In this document: positions 48,188 through 59,703 of the stretch, one piece after another
Position numbering within the stretch: the first letter of the stretch is position 1
Layout: the number at the start of each line of letters is the position of its first letter
Source of the DNA: Aurantimonas sp. 22II-16-19i
GTDB lineage: Bacteria > Pseudomonadota > Alphaproteobacteria > Rhizobiales > Rhizobiaceae
Reading direction: 5' to 3'
DNA length: 64,000 nt
NCBI RefSeq assembly: GCF_002088275.1
Contig: NZ_AQQS01000015.1
Coordinates: 57,921 to 121,920, forward strand
Notes under the pieces: model-generated
Told to the model about the DNA's origin: nothing
The model's input: only the letters and a program-made list of their open reading frames with translations
Databases searched by the model: none
Made by a program: the position numbers and the translations under genes

Positions 48188-49795
48188 ATGGCACCTCGCG
48201 TTCTCGTCTCCGACGCCCTGTCCGAAACCGCCGTCCAGATCTTCAAGGACCGCGGCATCGAGGTCGACTTCCAGCCGCAGCTCGGCAAGGACAAGGACAA
48301 GCTCCTCGAGATCATCGGCAATTACGACGGCCTCGCCATCCGCTCGGCGACCAAGGTCACCGAGAAGATCATCGAGGCGGCGACCCATCTGAAAGTCATC
48401 GGCCGGGCCGGCATCGGCGTCGACAATGTCGACATCCCGGCTGCCAGCCGCAAGGGCATCATCGTGATGAACACGCCCTTCGGCAACTCCATCACCACGG
48501 CTGAGCACGCCGTCGCGCTGATGTTCGCGCTCGCTCGTGAGCTTCCCGCCGCCGACGCCTCGACCCAGGCCGGCAAGTGGGAGAAGAACCGCTTCATGGG
48601 CGTCGAGATCACCGGCAAGACCCTCGGCGTCATCGGCTGCGGCAACATCGGCTCGATCGTCGCATCGCGGGGCGTCGGGCTGAAGATGCGCGTCGTCGCC
48701 TTCGATCCGTTCCTCTCGGCCGAGCGGGCCGCGCAGCTCGGCATCGAGAAGGTCGAGCTCGACGAGCTGTTGAAGCGGGCCGACTTCATCACCCTCCACA
48801 CGCCGATGACCGACAAGACCAAGGGCATCATCAACGCGGCCGCCATCGCCAAGATGAAGGACGGCGTGCGCATCATCAACTGCGCCCGGGGCGGCCTCGT
48901 CGTCGAGGCCGATCTCGCGGCGGCGCTGAAGTCCGGCAAGGTGGCGGGCGCCGGCGTCGACGTCTTCGAGACCGAGCCGGCGACCGAGAGCGTGCTCTTC
49001 GGCCTTCCGGGCGTCGTCTGCACGCCGCATCTTGGCGCTTCCACCTCGGAAGCCCAGGAGAACGTCGCCCTGCAGGTCGCCGAGCAGATGTCCGATTATC
49101 TCCTGCGCGGCGCCGTCTCGAACGCCATCAACATGCCGTCCATCACCGCCGAGGAAGCGCCGATCCTGACGCCCTTCGTCAAGCTCGCCGAATGCCTCGG
49201 CGCCTTTGTCGGGCAGGTGACGGAGGAGCCGATCAAGAGCGTCGAGATCGTCTATGACGGCACGGTCGCGACCATGAACACCAAGGCACTCACCTCGGCG
49301 GCGCTCGCCGGCGTGATGAAGAGCCAGACGCCGGACGTCAACATGGTCTCGGCGCCGATCATGGCGAAGGAGCGCGGGATCCAGGTGACCGAGTCGCGCC
49401 GCGACCAGTCGGGCGTCTTCGAGACCTACATCAAGCTCTCGATCACCACCGAGAAGCAGACCCGGGACGTCGCCGGCACCGTCTTTTCCGACGGCAAGCC
49501 CCGCTTCATCCAGATCAAAGGGATCAATCTCGACGCCGAGATCGGCCGCTACATGGTCTATACGACCAACAACGACGCGCCGGGCATCATCGGCCTGCTC
49601 GGCACGACCTTCGGCAATGCCGGCGTCAACATCGCCAACTTCCAGCTCGGCCGCAACCGGCCGGGCGGCGATGCGATCGCGCTGCTCTATGTCGATTCGC
49701 CCGTGCCGGAAGACGTGCTCGACGCCGTGCGCGCCCACCAGGCGATCGCCAGCGCCAAGCCCCTGACCTTCGACGTGGCCGAAGCCACGGCCTGA
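48188..49795 (+). CDS. serA: D-3-phosphoglycerate dehydrogenase SerA
   Basis: NAD-dependent first enzyme of serine synthesis. 535 aa, the long form: substrate domain (GLAIRSATKVTEKIIEAA, GRAGIGVDNVDIPAASRKG), NAD motif GKTLGVIGCGNIGSIVASRG, catalytic RGGLVVEADL and TPHLGASTSEAQENVA with His, then the intervening ASB domain and a C-terminal ACT domain (MVYTTNNDAPGIIGLLGTTF) for regulation. The start at 48188 gives MAPRVLVSDALSETAVQIF. The upstream extension runs through REP repeats and is rejected. Confidence 0.97.
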   Translation: MAPRVLVSDALSETAVQIFKDRGIEVDFQPQLGKDKDKLLEIIGNYDGLAIRSATKVTEKIIEAATHLKVIGRAGIGVDNVDIPAASRKGIIVMNTPFGNSITTAEHAVALMFALARELPAADASTQAGKWEKNRFMGVEITGKTLGVIGCGNIGSIVASRGVGLKMRVVAFDPFLSAERAAQLGIEKVELDELLKRADFITLHTPMTDKTKGIINAAAIAKMKDGVRIINCARGGLVVEADLAAALKSGKVAGAGVDVFETEPATESVLFGLPGVVCTPHLGASTSEAQENVALQVAEQMSDYLLRGAVSNAINMPSITAEEAPILTPFVKLAECLGAFVGQVTEEPIKSVEIVYDGTVATMNTKALTSAALAGVMKSQTPDVNMVSAPIMAKERGIQVTESRRDQSGVFETYIKLSITTEKQTRDVAGTVFSDGKPRFIQIKGINLDAEIGRYMVYTTNNDAPGIIGLLGTTFGNAGVNIANFQLGRNRPGGDAIALLYVDSPVPEDVLDAVRAHQAIASAKPLTFDVAEATA

Positions 49796-49806
49796 TCGGA
49801 AGAGGG

Positions 49807-49843
49807 CGGACGCTGCCGGCGCAAAAGCGCATGGCAGCGTCCG
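49807..49843 (+). terminator. Hairpin after serA, terminator-like without T-run
   Basis: CGGACGCTGCC pairs perfectly with GGCAGCGTCCG, with an inner GCGC-AAAA-GCGC stem. It starts 12 bases after the serA stop. There is no T-run, so it may stabilise the mRNA end or act with Rho. Confidence 0.55.
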
Positions 49844-50045
49844 GCACTCGAACCCGCGACATGAGCCGGGCGGCATCTTCTGTGCCGCCCGGTGCGCGAT
49901 GTCCTCCCAAGGACCGGATGTGCCGGTGGCCTTCGTGTCGCCGGCACATTTTTGCGTATGGGCGGCCCGCAGGAGGCCTGCTACCGAGGACGAGAGCGCC
50001 CCGGCCATGTCGCGGCGTTCCGGCCCGACGAGCAGGATGTCCCGC

Positions 50046-50735
50046 ATGAGCCAGTCCCCCCACATGCACGACTGCGAAGAGCCGGCGATCCGCGTTCCCG
50101 CCGGAGCGCCCGAGCGTCTCGTCCTCGCGGGGCGCTACACCCGCCTCGAGCCGCTCGATCCCGCAAGGCATTCCGCCGATCTCTTCGCCGCCATCGCCCC
50201 GGACGCGCCGCGGCGCCATCGCTGGCTGTTCGATCATGCGCCGGGCGATCTCGGGGCCATGCGGGACTGGGCCGAGGGCGCCGCCATGTCGCAGGACCCG
50301 CTGTTCTTCGCCGTCGTCGACACGGCGAGCGGGCGCGCCGGCGGCCGGCAGTCCCTGATGCGGATCGTGCCCGAGCACGGCGTGATCGAAATCGGCAACA
50401 TCCTGTGGGGCGAGGGCGTCGCCGGCACGCGCCTCGCCACGGAAGCCCTGTTTCTCACCGCCGCCTACGTCTTCGACACGCTCGGCTACCGCCGCTTCGA
50501 GTGGAAGTGCAACGACCTCAACGCGCCATCGAGGCGCGCGGCCGAGCGCTTCGGCTTCGTCTTCGAGGGCGTCTTCCGCCAGCACATGGTGGTGAAGGGC
50601 GAAAACCGCGACACGGCCTGGTTCGCGATGATCGACAGCGACTGGCCGCGGCTGAAGGCGGGATACGAGGCCTGGCTCGACCCGGCCAACTTCGACGGGG
50701 ACGGACGGCAGCGGATGAAGCTGCGGTTTGCGTGA
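50046..50735 (+). CDS. GNAT-family N-acetyltransferase (RimJ/RimL-like)
   Basis: 229 aa from ATG 50046 (AGGA about nine bases upstream). It has the large-GNAT layout: LVLAGRYTRLEPLDPARHSA at the start, IEIGNILWGEGVAGTRLATE as the acetyl-CoA loop region, FEWKCNDLNAPSRRAAERFG and FVFEGVFRQHMVVKGENRDT, typical of RimJ/RimL-like enzymes. The acceptor is unknown. In-frame starts at 50037 or 49899 are possible. Confidence 0.85.
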   Translation: MSQSPHMHDCEEPAIRVPAGAPERLVLAGRYTRLEPLDPARHSADLFAAIAPDAPRRHRWLFDHAPGDLGAMRDWAEGAAMSQDPLFFAVVDTASGRAGGRQSLMRIVPEHGVIEIGNILWGEGVAGTRLATEALFLTAAYVFDTLGYRRFEWKCNDLNAPSRRAAERFGFVFEGVFRQHMVVKGENRDTAWFAMIDSDWPRLKAGYEAWLDPANFDGDGRQRMKLRFA

Positions 50736-50780
50736 GAATAGACCGGGGCGGGGTTTCGACCTTCGGAAGCGAAGCAGTAG

Positions 50781-50910
50781 CCCCTCATCCTGAGCCTGTC
50801 GAAGGGCGAGGGGCGCTTGGCACTAACCCTGCCGGGCGAAGAAGCTGCCGCGTCCGCTGGCGTAAGCTGCAGCCCCTTCGCCCTCGTGGTTCGACAGGCT
50901 CACCATGAGG
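50781..50910. repeat. Inverted pair of CTCATCCTGAG-type repeats
   Basis: CCCTCATCCTGAGCCTGTCG and following AAGGGCGAGGGG at 50781-50813, with a diverged inverted copy at 50881-50910 (CCCTCGTGGTTCGACAGGCT then CACCATGAGG). Second site of the family seen at 47868-47960. It lies between convergent genes. Confidence 0.8.
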
Positions 50911-50944
50911 ATAAAGGGGGCGCGCGCCGGCCCGTCTGCTTTCG

Positions 50945-51829
50945 CTAGACCCGCGTCCTTGCCATGCCGTCCTTGGCGGGGCGGTAGTCCGGGTTCAGCT
51001 GCGCGGCCCGGGCATAGGAGCGGAAGGCCTTGCTGCGATCGCCCTTGCGCTCGTAGGCCAGCGCCTGGTTGGTCCAGTATTCGGCCTTGGTGTCGTCCAG
51101 CCGCAGCGCCGTGTTGATGTCCTCGAAGGCGTTGTCGTCGTCGCCGGTGGCGAGATAGGAGACGCCCCTCGCCGAATAGGGCTCGGCGGCGTTCGGCTGC
51201 AGGGAGATCGCGCGGGAGAAATCCTCGATCGCCAGCTTGTGCTGGCCGTCGATCTGATAGAGCAGGCCGCGATTGTGATAGGCGCGCGGATCCGACGTGC
51301 CGAGGTCGATCGCCTTCTGGAAGTAGCCCAGCGCCTCGCGGTTGCGTCCGGCGACGCGGTAGACGTTGCCGAGGCCGATATAGGCCGAGGCGTAGCTGGG
51401 GTTGATCTGGATCGCCCTGTTGTAGTCGGCGGCGGCCTTGCCGGGGTCGTTGATCTGGCGATAGATCAGCGCCCGGTTGGCATAGGCCTGGTAGAAGTTG
51501 GGATCGAGCTGGATCGCCCGGTTGAAATCCGCCAGGGCGTTCTGGTACTCGCCGGACCGCCCATAGGCGGTGCCGCGGACGTTGTAGCCTTCGGGGTCGG
51601 ACGGATTGGCGTTCACCGTCGCCGTCAGCGAGCCGATATTCTGTTCCAGGCCCTGATTCTTATCGAGGGAGATGGCCTGGATGGCGGCGATGTCCTGCCC
51701 GGTCTGGCAACCGGCGATCACCACCATTCCGCAGAGCAGCGCGGCGATCGCGCCGGCGCCTTTCCTTGCGGGAGCTTGCGAGGCGAGCGGCCGCAGGGCG
51801 GCAGTCGAGGAACGATCGGTGATCGGCAT
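50945..51829 (-). CDS. TPR-repeat lipoprotein
   Basis: 294 aa with lipoprotein signal (IAALLCGMVVIAGC, Cys about residue 41), then about six tandem TPR units (for example YNVRGTAYGRSGEYQNALAD, YANRALIYRQINDPGKAAAD). It resembles NlpI-type outer-membrane TPR lipoproteins in design. NlpI scaffolds peptidoglycan hydrolases in E. coli; that role here is inference. The start at 51829 puts the hydrophobic segment near the N-terminus. Confidence 0.87.
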   Translation of the reverse strand: MPITDRSSTAALRPLASQAPARKGAGAIAALLCGMVVIAGCQTGQDIAAIQAISLDKNQGLEQNIGSLTATVNANPSDPEGYNVRGTAYGRSGEYQNALADFNRAIQLDPNFYQAYANRALIYRQINDPGKAAADYNRAIQINPSYASAYIGLGNVYRVAGRNREALGYFQKAIDLGTSDPRAYHNRGLLYQIDGQHKLAIEDFSRAISLQPNAAEPYSARGVSYLATGDDDNAFEDINTALRLDDTKAEYWTNQALAYERKGDRSKAFRSYARAAQLNPDYRPAKDGMARTRV

Positions 51830-52339
51830 GTCGGTGATGATGTGTCCGGCTGTTGCGAAGGAGATCTTGTCCCTATCTCGCACAAGCGGCCGAATTTTGA
51901 AATCGCTGCAGCCGAGACAAGTGGAAACGACAGCTGCGACCGGATCTTCCGGGCAACCAGCACTGCCGCCGGCAAGGGGAGGCGCGCGCAAACTTTGCGG
52001 CCGCCGCCGCGAGATCGTCGCAGCAACGCCGAAGCTTGACGCGAAATCCATGCGGGACGGACGCGGCAGCCGCCGGCGAGGCCTGTCGACGCGCGGGCGT
52101 GTCGATTGGCTGCCCGGACAACGGGAGGCGGCGGCGATGGTGCGGGCCGAGGAATGACGGATGGGGAGAGACGCGCCGAGGAGAGACGCGCCGTGCAAAG
52201 AGCCGCAACGATGCGCTCCCGGCGCTCCGCTCGCGGCTCGACCGCCGGGATGCTGCTCGTCCGGCTCGCGGCCGTCCTGTCTTGCCTCGGCCGAGGAACG
52301 GTCTCGTCCGAAGCAAGGCGAGACGGCCGCGGAGAGGAT

Positions 52340-52567
52340 TTAGGCCGGGGCTCTGCCGCCGCTGGCCAGGCCCTCGCGCTGGGCACGCTTGCGGGCGAGC
52401 TTGCGAGCCCGGCGCACCGCCTCGGCCTTCTCGCGGGCGCGCTTCTCCGAAGGCTTTTCGTAGAAGTTGCGCATCTTCATTTCGCGGAAGATGCCTTCGC
52501 GCTGCATCTTCTTCTTCAGCGCGCGAAGCGCCTGGTCGACGTTGTTGTCGCGGACGAGTACCTGCAC
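52340..52567 (-). CDS. rpsU: 30S ribosomal protein S21
   Basis: 75 aa, [20 protein letters not shown] with the S21 signature [19 protein letters not shown] and a basic C-terminal tail ([14 protein letters not shown]). Encoded alone, minus strand. The C-terminal extension ASGGRAPA is a little longer than E. coli S21, as usual for alphaproteobacteria. Confidence 0.97.
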   Translation of the reverse strand: MQVLVRDNNVDQALRALKKKMQREGIFREMKMRNFYEKPSEKRAREKAEAVRRARKLARKRAQREGLASGGRAPA

Positions 52568-52776
52568 CGGGTTTTCCGTTGATTGCGCTTGGTAGAAGGG
52601 GTTCCAAAAGCAGTGTAAGTCTCGCGGAGCCCCCGCCCACGCAAGATGGGTTCCGTTATCAGATGAGGTCGTTCTTGTCGAGATGGAAAGTAACGGTCAG
52701 CCTGCAAGACGTTATGCCGGCAACGCGTCCCCCACTGGCGCCGGCGCCGGGGGTCGGCTAGGCAACGGCAAGAGTT

Positions 52777-53655
52777 GTGACGCATCGCGGGGTTGCTTTG
52801 GCATTGAGGCGAAGAGTCAGCCGGGAGGCAGTCGCGCATCCCCGGCCAGACGTGGCATGGGAGGCGGTGGCGGCAGGCGTGCTGGTCGCGCTGGTCGCCG
52901 GGTTCATGGCCTGGCTGGCCGGGTTCGGCATCCTCGCCGGCGCCTTCGATGCCCGCTTCGACGTCGGCTCGGCGCAGCTGTTCTCGCCCGCCGGGATCGC
53001 CTCCGTCGTCGGTGCCGTGCTGGCGCTGGCGGCCGGCGGTTTCACCGCGGCCCGCCTCGCCGGCGCGCGGCGACTCCGGGAAGCCTCGTTCTGCGGGCTC
53101 CTGACCTTTTCCACCGCACTCGTCGTCGCGGTCGTGGTGATGACGCAGGACCCTCCGGCTCTCGTGGCGCATGGGGTCGGCCCGGTGGGAAGCGCCGTCA
53201 CGGCCCTCGGATCGCGGACGACCGACGGCATGGAACAAGGGTCGGGTGAGCCGCTTGCCGCGCTTCGCGCCGAGATCCGCGGGTTTCTGGCGGGCGGAGC
53301 GGCCGCAAATGCGCCGGAGGGCGAGGCGGATGCCACCGCGGCGGCGGCCGCCGCGACGGTCCTTGCGGGGGTTTCGGAGATGGCGGATGGCGAGGCCGAG
53401 GCCCGGGCCGTCGAGGCGATCGTCGCGGCCTCCGGCGTCATTCGGTCCGTGGCCGAGCGGCTCCTGACGCAGTGGCAGATCGCCAACGATCGGGCGGTTC
53501 GCGGCGAACGCCGGGCGACGGCCCGGATTTCGGGCGAAGTGGCGGGTGCCTGCCTTGCCGCCTTCGCGGCGCTGCTGGCCGCCATGGCCGCCGCGGTCTT
53601 CGGCGGCATGCTCGGCCGGGTCGACGATTCGGCGCTGGAGATCGGCGTGGCATGA
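52777..53655 (+). CDS. Membrane protein, paralogue A of tandem pair
   Basis: 292 aa from a GTG at 52777, the first start in a convincing frame though its ribosome site is weak. Helices: AVAAGVLVALVAGFMAWLAG, GIASVVGAVLALAAGGFTAA, GLLTFSTALVVAVVVM, then a soluble Ala/Glu-rich region and a C-terminal helix AFAALLAAMAAAVFGGMLGR. The next gene has the same plan and the same GGMLGR ending, so the two arose by duplication. No enzymatic motif. Function unknown. Confidence 0.7.
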   Translation: MTHRGVALALRRRVSREAVAHPRPDVAWEAVAAGVLVALVAGFMAWLAGFGILAGAFDARFDVGSAQLFSPAGIASVVGAVLALAAGGFTAARLAGARRLREASFCGLLTFSTALVVAVVVMTQDPPALVAHGVGPVGSAVTALGSRTTDGMEQGSGEPLAALRAEIRGFLAGGAAANAPEGEADATAAAAAATVLAGVSEMADGEAEARAVEAIVAASGVIRSVAERLLTQWQIANDRAVRGERRATARISGEVAGACLAAFAALLAAMAAAVFGGMLGRVDDSALEIGVA

Positions 53656-53860
53656 CGCTAAGGAGAAGAGCATCCACAGAACGCAGGACGCGTGCCGGTG
53701 CCGACGACAGATTGCGGTCGCCCGCGCTGCGGCGGCATCTGTCTGCGTGCCATCATCCGGCCTGGCGTGCGGGCATCGTCCAGGCGCAATCCAACGAGGG
53801 GAGGCGGATATCGCTGATCTGTCGGGCATCTCACGCGAGAAGCGTTACGGGGACACACGC

Positions 53861-54754
53861 ATGACGGACCTGCGGACGGAACGGCCCGCCGGGCCGGCGG
53901 TGGCGCTGCGGAGGATCTCCTGGGGCGGCATCCTCGCCGGGGCGATCCTGGCGTTGATGATCCAGTTCATGCTCGGCCTTCTGGGCCTCGCCATCGGCCT
54001 GACCTCGGCCGGCGGGAGCTCCGGCGGGCTGTTCTCGCTCGCCGGCCTCTGGGCCATCGTCGTCGTCCTCGTCGGCGTCTTCGTCGGCGCCTATGCGGCC
54101 GCCCGCTTCGCCGGCATCCCGTCGCGGATCGACGGCATGCTGCATGGGGTGGTGACCTGGGCGGTGACCGGCCTCTTCGCCCTCTATCTTCTCTCCAGTG
54201 GCGCGGCCGGCCTCGTCGGCGGCGCCTTCGGCGTCCTCGGCCAGTCGATCGACGATCTGACGAGCGCGGCGGAAGCGCTGGCGCCGGGTTCCTCCACGGC
54301 GACGGCCCTCCTGAGGGAGAACGCCGGGACCTTGTTCGCACCGCCCAGCGATCGACCCGCCGACACGGACGGCGAGGCAGCCGCGGACCCCGACGCCGCG
54401 GCGCCGCCGGTGGGCGTGGCCTCCGCAGCGGCCGGTCAGGCGAGCTTCGGCGAGTTGAGCGCGGCATTGGCCGAGGATGCCGGCGAGGGCGAACGAAGCG
54501 CCGCCATCGACGCGATCGTCCGCACGGCCGGCGTCGGTCGGGCCGAGGCGGAACGCCGCTTCCAGGCGCTCGAGCAACGGGCCGGCGAAGCGCGGGCCGA
54601 GGCCGAAGCCGGGCGTCGCGCGGCCGCCTCGTCGCTGGCGCGGGCGGCCCTGGCGGCCTTCGTCGCCATGCTGCTCGGCATGGTGGTCGGCGGGCTCGGC
54701 GGCATGCTCGGCCGGCCCGGGCGGGTGGCGAGCGAACGCCCCTCCCGGCACTGA
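53861..54754 (+). CDS. Membrane protein, paralogue B of tandem pair
   Basis: 297 aa from ATG 53861 (MTDLRTERPAGPAVALRRIS). Layout as its upstream paralogue: ISWGGILAGAILALMIQFML, LWAIVVVLVGVFVGAYAAAR, VVTWAVTGLFALYLLSSGAA, a soluble region with DAIVRTAGVGRAEAERRFQA, and a closing helix FVAMLLGMVVGGLGGMLGR. The DAIVRTAGV segment parallels EAIVAASGV in paralogue A. The 205-bp gap between them holds no gene. Function unknown; similar proteins are sometimes labelled PhnA-like, a name with no support here. Confidence 0.75.
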   Translation: MTDLRTERPAGPAVALRRISWGGILAGAILALMIQFMLGLLGLAIGLTSAGGSSGGLFSLAGLWAIVVVLVGVFVGAYAAARFAGIPSRIDGMLHGVVTWAVTGLFALYLLSSGAAGLVGGAFGVLGQSIDDLTSAAEALAPGSSTATALLRENAGTLFAPPSDRPADTDGEAAADPDAAAPPVGVASAAAGQASFGELSAALAEDAGEGERSAAIDAIVRTAGVGRAEAERRFQALEQRAGEARAEAEAGRRAAASSLARAALAAFVAMLLGMVVGGLGGMLGRPGRVASERPSRH

Positions 54755-54833
54755 CGCGGGATCGAAGCTTCCTCGCTCCCGCCCGCCGCTCGCTGCCCCG
54801 CCGCTCGCTGCCCCATCGGTCACCGCCCGAGGA

Positions 54834-56911
<2,078 letters not shown>

Positions 56912-56915
<4 letters not shown>

Positions 56916-57376
56916 GGCAGGCCCCGCCTCTCGCCCGCCCCGTCCAGGGCGACGAGGCTGGTTGCGGCCCCCGAAGCGGCCAGCTCGGCGAGGAGCGCGA
57001 CCAGATCGTCGGCGGCAAGGCCGCGCGCGGCGAGGACGTGGATCCTCGGCTGGCCGTCGCTGGCTCGTCTGGGAAGCGCCGCGACGGCAAGGGCAAGCGT
57101 CTTGCGGGGGACCGGGATGCCGTCGAGATGCAGCGCTCCGGCCGGATCGACCGTCAGGAGCGGGCGCGGCAGCCTGCCGCCGGGCTCGCCGGCGACGCGC
57201 GCCGGATCGATCGCGGTCTCCTCTCCGGACGTGAGGGTACCGGCGAGGAGGAAGAACAGGAGAAGCAGGAAGACGACGTTGATCGTCGGCATCGCCGGGT
57301 CGGTCCGCGGCTGCCGGCGCCCCGGCCGATCGAGGCGGCCCGCATGACGGCCGGGGCGAAGAAGACGGCGGCTCAA
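56912..57376 (-). CDS. ExbD-like protein 2 with Asn in place of the membrane Asp
   Basis: 154 aa. A single N-terminal helix PTINVVFLLLLFFLLAG and a periplasmic ExbD/TolR domain (PLLTVDPAGALHLDGIPVPR, IHVLAARGLAADDLVALLAE). The ExbD/TolR family pattern is PLIDVVFLLL, where Asp carries protons; here it reads TINVVFLLL. It starts within the first exbD stop (four-base overlap) and its own stop overlaps the TonB-like start. An alternative start at 57292 would delete a basic leader. Probably a non-protonatable partner of ExbD 1. Confidence 0.8.
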
Positions 57377-57843
57377 GGCCGGGCCTCGTTCCTGCCGACC
57401 GCCGTGGCGGGGCCGTCCATGGGGCGGGCAAGGAGGCGGACCTCGGCGATGCCCGCCCGCCGGAGGGCCGCGAGCGCCTTGGCGACGTCCTCCGCGACCG
57501 CGCCTCGGCTGGGCAGGAGGCGGGCCGAGGCGACGCCTTCCGCGCGCAGGGCCGCCGCCGCCGCCGCCAGGTCACCGAGCGGGACGGTGCGCCGACCGAT
57601 CCGCACCTGCCCGCGCGACAGGATCAGCACCGCGTGATCGGCGGCTGCCTCGTACTCCGTCTGCCGCCCGGGCCCGGGCTCCTGCGGGCGATCCGCGGCC
57701 ATCTCGCCGCCGCCGGCGACGGGGATGACGACGAAGGGGGCGATCCGGGACGACAGGGCGAAGAAGATGACGAGCAGGAAGATGACGTCGACGAGCGGCG
57801 TGAGCACGAAGCGCCGCCTGCCTCTTGGCCTTGCCGCGGGCAT
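57373..57843 (-). CDS. ExbD-like protein 1
   Basis: 156 aa ExbD/TolR-type protein. The helix LTPLVDVIFLLVIFFALSS keeps the essential Asp. The periplasmic domain includes DHAVLILSRGQVRIGRRTVP and VAKALAALRRAGIAEVRLLA. It begins three bases after the ExbB stop and overlaps ExbD 2 by four bases. Together with ExbB it should form a proton-driven motor in the inner membrane. Confidence 0.85.
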   Translation of the reverse strand: MPAARPRGRRRFVLTPLVDVIFLLVIFFALSSRIAPFVVIPVAGGGEMAADRPQEPGPGRQTEYEAAADHAVLILSRGQVRIGRRTVPLGDLAAAAAALRAEGVASARLLPSRGAVAEDVAKALAALRRAGIAEVRLLARPMDGPATAVGRNEARP

Positions 57844-57846
57844 CGC

Positions 57847-58509
57847 TCAGCCGGGCCTCGCCAGTGGCCGGTCGGACATTCCGCCGGGCATGGCTTCGCG
57901 CGCTGCGCCCTGTGGCCCCCGGGCGAGCGATCCCGCGCGCGGCGGAGCCCCATGGACGGCCCGCAGGATCAGGGCTTCGATCGCCCGCGTCTCGGCGTCG
58001 AGGGCCGCCTCGAAATAGGCGGCGGCAAAGAAGAAGGGGATCGCGACGCTCAAGCCAGCGGCGGTGGTGAGGAGGGCGGCGAAGATCCCGCCGGAGAGCA
58101 GCGCGGGATCAATCGCCCCTTCGCTGCCGGACAGGGTGAAGAACACCTCGATCATGCCGAACACGGTGCCGAGGAGGCCGAGCATCGGCGCCGCCTGGAC
58201 GACCGCATCGAGGAAGGCGAGGTGGCGGGCGAGACGGCCGAGCTCGTCGATCGCCTCCTCCTCGGCGAGCGCCGTCGCCCGCTCGCGCGCCTCGGCCCCG
58301 CCATTGCCGCCGGCGGACGCCGCGGCGAGGACGCGCTGGCGCAAGGAGGGCGACCCGTCGCTGCCGCGATCGGAGCGGCCGATGCCTGCGGCGCGGAACT
58401 GCCGGGCCTTGACGATGGTCACCGCCAGCCCGGCGACCGACAGGAGGACGAGCGCGGCAAGCACCGGTCCGGCGCCCGAGCGGAGCTGGCTCGACAGGAT
58501 GTCCCACAT
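57847..58509 (-). CDS. ExbB/TolQ/MotA-family proton channel protein
   Basis: 220 aa from ATG 58509 (MWDILSSQLRSGAGPVLAAL). Three helices: AGPVLAALVLLSVAGLAVTI, the TM2 block AAPMLGLLGTVFGMIEVFF and the TM3 block GIFAALLTTAAGLSVAIPFF. These carry the conserved Thr residues of the ExbB/TolQ pore. The frame is open far upstream, but the start is placed by the first helix and the preceding gene's end at 58539. Energy-coupling subunit of the operon. Confidence 0.88.
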   Translation of the reverse strand: MWDILSSQLRSGAGPVLAALVLLSVAGLAVTIVKARQFRAAGIGRSDRGSDGSPSLRQRVLAAASAGGNGGAEARERATALAEEEAIDELGRLARHLAFLDAVVQAAPMLGLLGTVFGMIEVFFTLSGSEGAIDPALLSGGIFAALLTTAAGLSVAIPFFFAAAYFEAALDAETRAIEALILRAVHGAPPRAGSLARGPQGAAREAMPGGMSDRPLARPG

Positions 58510-58538
58510 CGCCGCGTCTCCTCCGTGCCGGTCCAGTG

Positions 58539-59129
58539 TCAGGTGTCGAAGACGATGGCGGTGCGCGAGGCGGGTCGAAGGGCCTCCATGCAGATCGCCG
58601 CCCCGCCGCTCGCCCCGTTTCCGACCTCGCCGTTCGCCGTGCCGCATTCGGCGACCTCGTTGACGAGGATGCGCGAGATGTCGGCGCAGGGCTGATCGGC
58701 GAGATCGAACTGCACGACCTTGGTCTTGCCCTCCGGCAGGCGCCCGAACTGCAGGACCAGGAAGCGCGAGACCCGGTCGTTCCGGTCGAAGACGACGACG
58801 TCGTAGGAGACCGTTTCCAGTGCCTCGCCGGTGCGGTTCACGGCGACATAGGACAGGCGGCAGACGCCCGCCTCGTCGACGGCATTGTTGAGTTCGAGGG
58901 CAAGGCCGGCTTCGAGCGGGGGCGGACCGGCCCCGGCGGCTCCCGATGCGGGACCGTCCGCATCGTCCGCACCGGCCGCAGTGGCCGCCGCGACGGCAAC
59001 GAACCCGCTCAGGAAGGCCGCAAGCCACGCCGCCGGGGCTGCGGCCCGCCGTCCTGGAGCTGGCGGAGGGCGCCGCCACCGGACCGGTCGGTGGCCGGCG
59101 GCAGTGCCGGAAGGCTCGATGATCGGCAT
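58539..59129 (-). CDS. Secreted/periplasmic protein of the Ton-like operon
   Basis: 196 aa from ATG 59129 (a TTG at 59165 is in frame). Basic leader, then a hydrophobic signal AAWLAAFLSGFVAVAAATAA and a mature domain: LALELNNAVDEAGVCRLSYV, VVFDRNDRVSRFLVLQFGRL, KTKVVQFDLADQPCADISRI and AICMEALRPASRTAIVFDT. Several cysteines suit disulfides. I recall no named family. It is the first gene of the operon, 29 bp before exbB, so likely its periplasmic partner or substrate-binding part. Confidence 0.7.
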   Translation of the reverse strand: MPIIEPSGTAAGHRPVRWRRPPPAPGRRAAAPAAWLAAFLSGFVAVAAATAAGADDADGPASGAAGAGPPPLEAGLALELNNAVDEAGVCRLSYVAVNRTGEALETVSYDVVVFDRNDRVSRFLVLQFGRLPEGKTKVVQFDLADQPCADISRILVNEVAECGTANGEVGNGASGGAAICMEALRPASRTAIVFDT

Positions 59130-59217
59130 CGCTTCGGCCTCGCTGGTGCCGGATGTCTTTATCAATCCAGGATAGAAAAATACCTAGCACGGCAATCGAA
59201 GAGGGTACAGGGCGCAG

Positions 59218-59703
59218 ATGACGGCGATGCTCCCGGGCCGACGAAGCGCGGCGGAACCGGAGACGCGGCAGGGCAGCCGACGCCGGCGCTTCCGGGTAAG
59301 CGCCAGACTTGCAGCCGCAGCACTGTTTGTCCTCGCCCTCACTGCGGCGATGCCGGCGAGCGCGCAGTTCGTCGTCTGCAACCAGTCCCTCGACGTGGTC
59401 AACGTCGCCATCGGCCGCGACGCCGGCCCCGGCTTCGAGACCGAGGGCTGGTGGATCGTCGGCGCCAACCGCTGCGCCACGGTGATCCGCGACGAACTCG
59501 CCGCCCGCTATGTCTACGTCCATGCCGACGACGTCTTCGGGCGGCCGGTGCTCTACGGCTCGACGCAGATGTGCGTCGGCGCGAAGCGCTTCCGCATCGT
59601 CGGGGCGGAAGCCTGCTTCGCAAGGGGCTACCGGCCGGCGCGGTTCCTGGAGGTCGACACGAAGGCGGTGGCGCGCTGGACGCTGTTCCTGGCGCCGCGA
59701 TCC
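59218..59703 (+). CDS. DUF1036-family secreted protein
   Basis: 161 aa. Signal region LAAAALFVLALTAAMPASAQ, then a DUF1036 pattern: FVVCNQSLDVVNVAIGRDAG, EGWWIVGANRCATVIRDELA, ARYVYVHADDVFG and GAEACFARGYRPARFLEVDT. Conserved cysteines are present. The start at 59218 is preceded by GAGGG-type purines. It is transcribed divergently from the Ton-like operon with an 88-bp shared promoter gap, suggesting a functional link. DUF1036 has no known activity. The stop codon is TGA at 59704-59706. Confidence 0.8.
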
